Of a stretch of DNA of 64,000 nt, positions 57,916 to 64,000 are shown in pieces. The position numbers and the translations under genes were made by a program. Each line of letters begins with the position of its first letter. Position 1 is the first letter of the stretch. The stretch is taken from the NCBI RefSeq assembly GCF_030812785.1, contig NZ_JAUSTJ010000003.1, positions 248,001 through 312,000 on the forward strand, read 5' to 3'. Source of the stretch: Sphingomonas kyeonggiensis (GTDB taxonomy: Bacteria; Pseudomonadota; Alphaproteobacteria; Sphingomonadales; Sphingomonadaceae). Below the pieces are notes generated by a model. That model saw nothing but the letters and a program-made list of their open reading frames with translations, had not been told where the DNA came from and did not search any database.

Positions 57916-58866
57916 ATGGACGTGATTCGCGAGCAGGGGATCGGCTTTCTCGGCAGCCGGCTGAAGCGCCTCGGCGAGCGGATGCAGGCGGGTGCGGCGC
58001 GCGTCACCGCCGATGCCGAGCTGCCGGTGCAGCCCGCGCACATGGCCTTCCTCGCCGCGCTCGACGGCGAGGCGCGGACGATCGGCCAGCTCGTCCAGGC
58101 GATCGGGATCAGCCAGCCCGGCGTCACCCGCGCGATCGGCCAGCTCGTCGAGCTTGGCATGGTCCTGTCGGAGCAGGGCGAGGACCAGCGCCAGCGGACC
58201 ATCTCGCTGACCCCGGCCGGCGAAGCGGTGCTGGCGCGGGCGCGCGTGCATGTCTGGCCGAAGGTCGAGGATGCGGTCCGCATGCTGCTCGGGGAGGACG
58301 CGGACGCTTTCATGACACAGATCGCGCGGCTGGAGACCGCGCTGGCGGCGACTCCGATCGATGTGCTGGCTGCTCGCTCAACCAGCGAAGTGCTTGCGAT
58401 CCGGGAGTTTAGCGACGCGCTGGCGCATCATTTCCGCGACATCAACGCCGAGTGGATCGATGCGATGTTCCGCATGGAAGAGACCGACCGCGAGGTGCTG
58501 GACGATCCGCGCGGACGGATCCTCGATGGCGGCGGCGCCATATTGTTCGTCGAGGCGCGCGGGCTAGGCATCGTCGGCGCGGGCGCGCTGCAGCGCTCGA
58601 AGGATGGCGGGCTGGAGTTGACCAAGATGGGCGTGCGCGCCAGCGCCCGCGGGCTGAAGGCAGGCGAGTTCCTGCTGGCCGCGCTGATCGCGCGGGCGCG
58701 GGCGATGGGCGGCGATCCGCTCTATCTGCTCACCAACGCCAAATGCGCGGCGGCCATCCACCTCTACGAGAAGCTCGGCTTCCGGCACGATGCCGGGATC
58801 ATGGCCCGCTACGGCGCCCGCTACGAGCGCTGCGACGTGGCGATGCGTTACCCTGAGAGGGGTTAG
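57916..58866 (+). CDS. MarR-GNAT fusion regulator/acetyltransferase
   Basis: The 316-residue fusion has an N-terminal MarR winged helix to about residue 145 (HMAFLAALDGEARTIGQLVQAIGISQPGVTRAIGQLVELGMV). The C-terminal GNAT acetyltransferase has motif A near residue 240 (ELTKMGVRASARGLKAGEFLLAALIARARAMG) and motif B LYLLTNAKCAAAIHLYEKLGFRH. Domain order and length match known bacterial MarR-GNAT proteins, whose acetyl acceptor is unknown. The start has a GGAG 10 bases upstream. It probably autorepresses through the AT-rich palindrome. Confidence 0.9.
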   Translation: MDVIREQGIGFLGSRLKRLGERMQAGAARVTADAELPVQPAHMAFLAALDGEARTIGQLVQAIGISQPGVTRAIGQLVELGMVLSEQGEDQRQRTISLTPAGEAVLARARVHVWPKVEDAVRMLLGEDADAFMTQIARLETALAATPIDVLAARSTSEVLAIREFSDALAHHFRDINAEWIDAMFRMEETDREVLDDPRGRILDGGGAILFVEARGLGIVGAGALQRSKDGGLELTKMGVRASARGLKAGEFLLAALIARARAMGGDPLYLLTNAKCAAAIHLYEKLGFRHDAGIMARYGARYERCDVAMRYPERG

Positions 58867-58914
58867 GGCGTATCTACATTCAGGATTGAAAGGCTGGCAT
58901 CGCCCTTATTCTAC

Positions 58915-59046
58915 CGTCACCACGGCCCCTTCGGCGTAGCTCAGGACAGGCTTGTGCCGGGGGCCACCGGGCGGCGAGGGCAGGATTTTGGGGCTCCAGT
59001 TCAGCACGTGCGGCACTGTGGACCCCGGCACAAGGCCGGGGTGACG
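58915..59046. repeat. Degenerate family C repeat pair
   Basis: The right end GTGGACCCCGGCACAAGG to GGTGACG (59018-59046) matches the inner element at 8742-8848. The left end (GTCACCACGGCCCCTTCGG to GTGCCGGGGGCCACC, 58915-58969) is a decayed version. No gene is seen in 58867-59092. Confidence 0.65.
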
Positions 59047-59092
59047 AGGTTTTTGCTTTGGGCATGGCCCCGAATTCGAATGTCGATTCGGC

Positions 59093-59935
59093 CTAGTTCA
59101 GGTCCTGGCGCAGGAAGCGGAGCTGCGTTGCCGCGCCTGCCGCGACGATCCAGGCGGTCAGCGCCCAGAAGGAGGTCGTCCAGGACATCGACAGGATCTC
59201 GTTCGGCCCGAACGGGATCACCACGCCGCCCTTCGCCCAGGCGCCGAGATTGGCCATGTGGTAGAAGGGCAGCACCTTGACCAGCCAGGTCGTCAGCGCC
59301 GGCGCATAGCCGTGGAAGAAGATCGCGATCAGCGGCAGCATCCCCTCGATCACGACGATCGCGATCGACAGGATCATCGTCGCGAGGATCGACTGGGTCA
59401 GGATCGCGAACAGCCCGGCAAAGGCGATGGTGTAGATAATCGGCAGCAGGGCGTGCACGCCGGCCTTCCAATGCGCCTCGGCGACGGCGGCGAGCGTCAC
59501 GCCGGCGGGCAACTGGCCGTCCTGGAGCGAGCCCAGCCAGCCGCCGAGCAGCATGATCAGGTCGGCGGCGACCAGGGCGATGACCAGGAAGCCGAGCGCC
59601 ACGGCCCATTTTGCGGCGATCAGCTGCCAGCGGGTGCGCGCCGGGATGATCAGCTTCCAGGTGTTCCAGCCATATTCGCCGGCGAACACCACCGCGGCGA
59701 AGCCGGCGATGAGGAAGCGGCCGGGGCCCGAGGTCGGGATCTTCCAGAGCATCGCGCTGTCCTGGATCCACTCGGCGGCGGACTGGGGCGGCCCGGAATC
59801 GTGCGCGGAGAATGCGCCGTAGAGCAGCACGCCGATCATGATCAGGGCGATGGCGATCGGATAGATCCAGACCATCAGCCAGGTGGCGCGGTGACGGCGG
59901 AGCTTCAGCGCCTCGGCGCGGACGGCGTCAAGCAT
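59093..59935 (-). CDS. ABC-2 type transporter permease
   Basis: The 280-residue protein has six membrane helices, including IAIALIMIGVLLYGAF, LIAGFAAVVFAGEYGWNTWKLIIPARTRW, VIALVAADLIMLLGGWLG, FAGLFAILTQSILATMILSIAIVVIEG and SMSWTTSFWALTAWIVAAGAA. Layout and GEYGWNTWK match bacterial ABC-2 permeases that pair with a separate ATPase. Its start overlaps the stop of the ATPase gene by eight bases. The substrate is unknown. Confidence 0.9.
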   Translation of the reverse strand: MLDAVRAEALKLRRHRATWLMVWIYPIAIALIMIGVLLYGAFSAHDSGPPQSAAEWIQDSAMLWKIPTSGPGRFLIAGFAAVVFAGEYGWNTWKLIIPARTRWQLIAAKWAVALGFLVIALVAADLIMLLGGWLGSLQDGQLPAGVTLAAVAEAHWKAGVHALLPIIYTIAFAGLFAILTQSILATMILSIAIVVIEGMLPLIAIFFHGYAPALTTWLVKVLPFYHMANLGAWAKGGVVIPFGPNEILSMSWTTSFWALTAWIVAAGAATQLRFLRQDLN

Positions 59936-60851
59936 CGGTGTCCCTCGTCATGGTCAGGAAGATTTCCTCGAGGCTCTGATCGTCGGGGCCGACGCGGAAG
60001 ACGTCGGCGCCGGCCTCGACCAGCTGGCGGACGATGGCGGGTGCGTCGGCGCGGGGCGCCTGCACCCTGAGCCCGTCCGGCGCGCGCTCAACCGGCCATT
60101 TGCCCTGGAGCGCCGTCTCGGCGGTATCGAGCGGCTCGGCCTCGACGCGCAGCGCCTGGCCGTGATCGAGCAGGTCGCGGATCGAGGACTCGCGAAGGAG
60201 CTTGCCCTTGTGGACGATCGCCACCCGGTCGCAGATCTGCTGGACTTCGTGGAGGAGGTGGCTGGAGAGGAACACTGCCTTGCCGTCGGCCGCCAGGCCG
60301 CGGAGCAGGTTGCGCATGTCCTGGATGCCGGCGGCGTCGAGGCCGTTGGCCGGCTCGTCGAGGATGACGAGGTCGGGATCGTCGAGCAGCGCGGCGGCGA
60401 CGCCGAGCCGCTGCTTCATGCCGGTCGAATAGCCCTTCACCTTGCGCTTTGCGTCGTTCGCCAGATCGACACGCTCGAGCACCGCCTCGATCCGCGCGCC
60501 GTCATGGCCCTGGGTGCGGGCGAGCACCCGCAGATTGTCGCGGCCGGAGAGGAAGGGATAGAAGGTGCCGCCATCGACCAGCGAGCCGACGCGGCGCAGC
60601 GCCTGCTTGTCGGAGACCGGCCGGCCGAACAACAGGGCCTCGCCATCGGTCGGGCGGATCAGGCCAAGCGCCATGCGGATCGTGGTGCTCTTGCCCGCGC
60701 CATTGGGGCCGAGAAAGCCATAGACTTCGCCGTGGCGGACGCTGAGCGACACGTCATCGACGGCGCGCTTGCCCCTGGCGCCGCGGCCATAGGTCTTGCC
60801 GAGCGCGCGCAACTCTAGCGCGGGCGTGCCGCTGGGTTCGCTTGTGGACAC
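59928..60851 (-). CDS. ABC transporter ATP-binding protein
   Basis: The 307-residue ATPase has Walker A GPNGAGKSTTIRMALGLI near residue 50, the Q-loop, signature YSTGMKQRLGVAAALL, Walker B LVILDEPANGLDAAG and switch His in LSSHLLHEVQ. The C-terminal extension is typical of CcmA/BcrA-like ABC-2 ATPases. A GTG start follows AAAGGA. It forms an exporter with the overlapping permease gene. Confidence 0.94.
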   Translation of the reverse strand: MSTSEPSGTPALELRALGKTYGRGARGKRAVDDVSLSVRHGEVYGFLGPNGAGKSTTIRMALGLIRPTDGEALLFGRPVSDKQALRRVGSLVDGGTFYPFLSGRDNLRVLARTQGHDGARIEAVLERVDLANDAKRKVKGYSTGMKQRLGVAAALLDDPDLVILDEPANGLDAAGIQDMRNLLRGLAADGKAVFLSSHLLHEVQQICDRVAIVHKGKLLRESSIRDLLDHGQALRVEAEPLDTAETALQGKWPVERAPDGLRVQAPRADAPAIVRQLVEAGADVFRVGPDDQSLEEIFLTMTRDTDA

Positions 60852-61021
60852 CGTGATCCTTTCCCCCGGGCGCCAGGCGGGCGCCGCTGGCGGGGAATGT
60901 GCATCAGCCAGGGTGTGTTGGCAAGATAATACGCGAGTGCCCGATTCCTTGGTTTCTCCTCATCTCCTGCACGGGCCCGGCATGGGACGGTGGTAGATAT
61001 CGTGGGATTGGAGGAAGGCGA

Positions 61022-61414
61022 ATGACTGGATCGAGCCAAGGGAATGGCGGTTGGGGCTATCGTGCCGGGGTTGCCGTCGCGGTGGTGACGTCGTTCCTGA
61101 CCGTGTGGACCACGATCGTGCGCGACGACGGGAACGGGATGAGCTTCTTCCTGCTGATCCTGGCGGCGATGACCGGCGCGTTCGCCGCCTGGTTCCGGCC
61201 GGCGGGGATGGCGCGGACGATGCTGGGCGTGGCGGTCATGCAGGCATTGCTGGCCCTTGCGATTGCGACCGCGCCGGTGGTTGCGCGCGTGCCGGGCGAG
61301 TCGTCCAAGGCGCTGCTGTTCGGCGGCGTCTTCGCGGCTTTGTGGCTGGTGTCGGCGGCGTGCTTTCGCGCCGCTGCCGTCACGGCGCGGACCGGCTCTG
61401 CAGATAGGCGATGA
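61022..61414 (+). CDS. Small multi-helix membrane protein of unknown function
   Basis: The 130-residue protein has four hydrophobic helices (RAGVAVAVVTSFLTVWT, FFLLILAAMTGAFAAWF, LGVAVMQALLALAIA, LLFGGVFAALWLVSAACF) and a charged tail. GGAGGAAGG precedes the ATG, a very good start. I recognise no family. It overlaps the 3' end of the convergent cytochrome gene by 35 bases. Confidence 0.7.
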   Translation: MTGSSQGNGGWGYRAGVAVAVVTSFLTVWTTIVRDDGNGMSFFLLILAAMTGAFAAWFRPAGMARTMLGVAVMQALLALAIATAPVVARVPGESSKALLFGGVFAALWLVSAACFRAAAVTARTGSADRR

Positions 61415-61820
61415 TGTCGGCGCGATCGAGCGGATCGGCGATGCCGGCGAACTGCATGTTGGTGCCGGGGACCAGGGCTTTGGGGTTGGCGATCCAGGCG
61501 TCGAGCGTGGGGGCGTCCCATTTGCCGCCGGCGTTCCGCAGCGCCGCGGTGTAGCTGAACCGCGCGCTGTTCTGCCCCATGGGCTGGCCATAGACGCCGT
61601 AGAGATTGGGGCCGCCGAGATCGGGCGCGCCGAGGCCGATCCGGTGGCAGGCGGTGCACTGGGCGAACTTGCGCTCGCCGATTTTCGCATCGGCTACCTT
61701 GAGCAGGGCCGTCAGTGTGGGCCTGGGGCCGGCCTTGCGCAGGCGTTCGTCGTGCTGGTCGCCGGAGCAGCTGGTGAGCGCGAAGATCATCAGCGCGAAC
61801 GGGAAGCCATGCGTGGACAT
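61380..61820 (-). CDS. Cytochrome c family lipoprotein
   Basis: The 146-residue protein begins with a lipoprotein-like signal (FALMIFALTSCSGD) and contains a single c-type haem motif, CTACH, near residue 57. GLGAPDLGGPNLYGVYGQPMG and the distal Met in GTNMQFAGI near residue 121 indicate a mitochondrial-type class I cytochrome c. It would carry electrons in the periplasm, membrane-tethered by lipid. The start at MSTHGF is the only good one. Confidence 0.9.
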   Translation of the reverse strand: MSTHGFPFALMIFALTSCSGDQHDERLRKAGPRPTLTALLKVADAKIGERKFAQCTACHRIGLGAPDLGGPNLYGVYGQPMGQNSARFSYTAALRNAGGKWDAPTLDAWIANPKALVPGTNMQFAGIADPLDRADIIAYLQSRSAP

Positions 61821-61896
61821 GGCGGCGGACTAGTCGGCCCTCGGCGTGATCGCCATGGGGCGAATTGTCCCTGACGTACCGCACGCGCCGTCGCCT

Positions 61897-61923
61897 GAGA
61901 TCCCGGCTTTCGCCGGGATGACG
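61897..61923. repeat. Single family B end (half element)
   Basis: GAGATCCCGGCTTTCGCCGG to GATGACG matches the right-hand end of other family B copies. No left partner is visible; the left side reads CGTACC instead. Confidence 0.75.
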
Positions 61924-61982
61924 GGTTGGCGCGGATGACTGTTGGGGCGGGTGACGGGCGGGACCGGGTGCCGGATTGGGCG

Positions 61983-63368
61983 TTACTTCGTCAGGCCCTT
62001 GAGCAGCGCCTTGTAGTAAGTGATCGACGGGGCGATCTCGCTCAGCGGGGTGCGCTCGTTGAGGCCGTGGGCGAAGCTGTCCGAGCCCTTCATGAAGATC
62101 GGGCTGACGCCGTAGCTGGGCACGCCCTTGGCGCGGAACCACATGGAATCGCTGGCGCCGGCCGACATCGCCGGGACGATCGGCACGGCGGGGAAGCGGG
62201 CATGGATGCCGTCCGACACCAGCTTCATCAGATCCGGGCGCAGCGGCGAGGCGGGGCTGGCGATGCTGCCGCTTTCGAGCGTGCGGATCTTGAGCTCGGG
62301 ATCGCCGACCACCTTGGTCAGCGTCGCCTCGACCGCGGCTACCGAGGTGCCCGGGAAGATGCGGCAATTGATGTTGGCGGTGGCGCGCTGGGGCAGGGCG
62401 TTGGTGGCGTGGCCGGCATTGGCCATGGTCGCGACGCAGGTGGTGCCGGTCTGGCCGATCAGCCCGGGCTCGGAGCGCAGCGTGGCGAGCGCCTTGGGGT
62501 CCTGCTGGTTGGCGAGGAAGGCGCGCATCGCCGCGGCCATCTCCGCGTCGGCGGTCTTGGCGCCCTCGACGAAGCCGGCGCGGGTGATCTCGTTGATCTC
62601 GCCGGGGAACTGGTACGCCTCGATCTTCGCCAGGGCATGGGCGAGCGAATAGATCGCGTTGCTCTTGCCCGGCGCGCTCGAATGGCCGCCCGGATTGGTG
62701 AAGGTCAGCTCGTAATCGGCATAGGTCTTCTCGGCGCCCTGCAGGCCGAAGATCTCGGGCTTGCCATTCTCGTCGAGCGCGCCGCCGCCGCCGTCGATGT
62801 TCAGCAGCAGCTCGCCGTCATGATAGAGCTCGGCCAGCGCTGCGGTGGTCTTCATGCTGGTCTCCTCGTCGCCCGAGGCGAGGAGTATGATGTCGCGCTT
62901 CGGCTTGTAGCCTTCGCGCTTGAGCTGGATCAGCGTGGCGACCATCGTCGAGAGGTCGTACTTCATGTCGGTCGCGCCGCGGCCGAAGATATAGCCGTTC
63001 TCGACCACCGGCGTGAACGGATCGCGGGTCCAGTCCTCCGGCTTGGCCTCGACCACGTCCATATGGCCGGAGATGTAGACCGGCTTGGCCGCTTGGTCGG
63101 TGCCCCGGTAGCGCGCGGCCATCCAGGCGGTGTCGCCGAGCTTCTCGATGCGGATATCGGCGGGATCGAAGCCGCCGGCGACGAGCTGTTCCTTCAGGTA
63201 TGCGGCATAGTCGGGGGTCTGGTTGCCCGGGCCGGCGACGGTGCGGAAGGCGAGGCCGCGCTTGAGCAGCTCGAGCGCCTGGGCCTCCGCCTGGGGGTTC
63301 TGCTGTGCGTGCGCGCTGCCGGTGAACGCCATCGCGGCCAGTGCCGCACCTGCCAGAACCCGCTTCAT
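61983..63368 (-). CDS. M20-family metallopeptidase, exported
   Basis: The 461-residue enzyme has a signal peptide (MKRVLAGAALAAMAFTGSAHAQ). The zinc-binding set is VYISGHMDVVEA, GRGATDMKYDLSTMV and LLASGDEETSM, followed by the dimerisation lid and SAGASDSMWFRAKGVPSYG. It is of the carboxypeptidase/dipeptidase type (PepV/ArgE relatives) and should act on peptides in the periplasm. AAGGAGA precedes the ATG. Confidence 0.92.
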   Translation of the reverse strand: MKRVLAGAALAAMAFTGSAHAQQNPQAEAQALELLKRGLAFRTVAGPGNQTPDYAAYLKEQLVAGGFDPADIRIEKLGDTAWMAARYRGTDQAAKPVYISGHMDVVEAKPEDWTRDPFTPVVENGYIFGRGATDMKYDLSTMVATLIQLKREGYKPKRDIILLASGDEETSMKTTAALAELYHDGELLLNIDGGGGALDENGKPEIFGLQGAEKTYADYELTFTNPGGHSSAPGKSNAIYSLAHALAKIEAYQFPGEINEITRAGFVEGAKTADAEMAAAMRAFLANQQDPKALATLRSEPGLIGQTGTTCVATMANAGHATNALPQRATANINCRIFPGTSVAAVEATLTKVVGDPELKIRTLESGSIASPASPLRPDLMKLVSDGIHARFPAVPIVPAMSAGASDSMWFRAKGVPSYGVSPIFMKGSDSFAHGLNERTPLSEIAPSITYYKALLKGLTK

Positions 63369-63447
63369 TCCCGTCTCCTTGCTGTGCGGGCAGGCTAGCG
63401 GGCGGCGGCGGGAGGTCAATCGCCTTCCGGTCATCCGCGTGGGGAGG

Positions 63448-64000
63448 CTATACCGCCACAGTCTGCGCCACCCGGCCTTCCTCGCCGAAGATGCGCAGGT
63501 AGCGGGCGATCTCGGCAGGGGTGCCCGTCGCCTTGGCGGGATTGTCCGAGAGCTTGACCGCCGGGCGGCCATTGGCGCTGGTCACCTTGGCGACGAGCGA
63601 GATCGGCTCGAGGCCGTGACCGCCGGCGGGGTCGCAGCCGCGGAAGTCGTTGGTGAGGTTGGTGCCCCAGCCGAAGCTCATCCGGACGCGGCCGTGGAAG
63701 TGGCGATAGGTCGCCTCGATGCTGTCGACGTCCATGCCGTCGGAGAAGATCAGCAGCTTGCTGCGCGGATCGCGGCCGCGCGACTGCCACCAGGCGATGA
63801 TCTGCTCGCCGCCCTCGATCGGCGGCATCGAATCGGGGCGCAAGCCGGTCCAGTCGGCGACCCAGTCGGGTGCGCCCTGCAGGAACGCAGTGGTGCCGAA
63901 GGCGTCGGGCAGGGCGATCCGCAGATTGCCGTCATAGTGCGCCTGCCACTCCTCCAGCACGCGATAGGGGGCGGTGGCGACCTCAGCGTTGGTGTCCGAC
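63448..64000 (-). CDS. pncB: Nicotinate phosphoribosyltransferase, C-terminal part (partial)
   Basis: At least 184 residues are present; the gene continues beyond the right edge. LPDAFGTTAFL, PDSMPPIEGGEQIIAWWQSRGRDPRSKLLIFSDGMDVDSIEATYRHFHGRVRMSFGWGTNLTND are the strongly conserved C-terminal features of PncB, including the SDGMD and FGWGTNLTND phosphate-binding motifs. The enzyme makes nicotinate mononucleotide for NAD salvage. The frame is open to base 64000. It lies 79 bases upstream of the M20 gene on the same strand. Confidence 0.95.
   Translation of the reverse strand, partial: SDTNAEVATAPYRVLEEWQAHYDGNLRIALPDAFGTTAFLQGAPDWVADWTGLRPDSMPPIEGGEQIIAWWQSRGRDPRSKLLIFSDGMDVDSIEATYRHFHGRVRMSFGWGTNLTNDFRGCDPAGGHGLEPISLVAKVTSANGRPAVKLSDNPAKATGTPAEIARYLRIFGEEGRVAQTVAV

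Overview
The window looks like chromosomal DNA of a sphingomonad (Alphaproteobacteria, Sphingomonadales). It has high GC throughout. It carries an exosortase-A-associated exopolysaccharide gene cluster, TonB-receptor and intracellular PHB depolymerase genes, OhrR/Ohr, split glycine decarboxylase genes, ATGA-type gene overlaps, and many intergenic palindromic repeats of the kind common in this group. The genus is an inference from gene content; no rRNA or tRNA gene lies in the window.

Layout. 1-6.9 kb: end of gcvPA, gcvPB, an MpaB-like oxygenase, a secreted tail-collar protein, an ICMT-like methyltransferase, a CcdC/DUF938 pair, an EamA transporter and a membrane-anchored unknown. 7-17 kb: class-3 proS, a 2OG-Fe(II) oxygenase coupled to a Tat-exported pectinesterase, a PilZ protein, glpD, rnr, small unknowns and a saccharopine-dehydrogenase-like reductase. 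17.5-25.2 kb: ohrR/ohr with operators, an orphan PAS histidine kinase, LysR with two SDRs, and an MsbA-like exporter. 25.5-29 kb: PHB depolymerase, DUF1232, a PNPOx-like protein and a glucokinase with an altered active site. 29-30 kb: an accessory patch with a GIY-YIG protein and a 30-residue membrane peptide opposed by an antisense promoter (candidate type I toxin-antitoxin). 30-35 kb: thiolase, MaoC, VOC, MscS, topoisomerase IB and a PfpI-like protein. 35-40.1 kb: polysaccharide cluster (acyltransferase, O-antigen-ligase-like protein, exosortase-A-associated glycosyltransferase). 40.2-41.5 kb: a divergent locus with an S24 self-cleaving repressor, a GTTC-N7-GTTC SOS box and its own palindromes. 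41.6-48.3 kb: small proteins, SLC13 transporter, quinone reductase, aldehyde dehydrogenase and a glucose/sorbosone dehydrogenase lipoprotein. 48.3-51.7 kb: a likely structured RNA, an orphan R-body (RebB) protein and a TonB receptor. 51.7-64 kb: slipin, glnBA with a sigma-54 promoter, map, CinA-domain protein, MarR-GNAT fusion, ABC-2 exporter, cytochrome c, M20 peptidase and the end of pncB.

How parts work together. glnB and glnA form a nitrogen-regulated unit behind a consensus RpoN promoter. ohrR faces ohr across three near-identical operators. The S24 gene and two small genes are arranged so that DNA damage could relieve LexA repression of the small pair. The polysaccharide genes are translationally coupled by stop/start overlaps. 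Five repeat families fill most gaps, and some contribute to gene structure: one palindrome encodes the C-terminal tail of the acyltransferase and another ends six bases before a start codon.

All product names rest on motif recognition by eye; no database search was possible.
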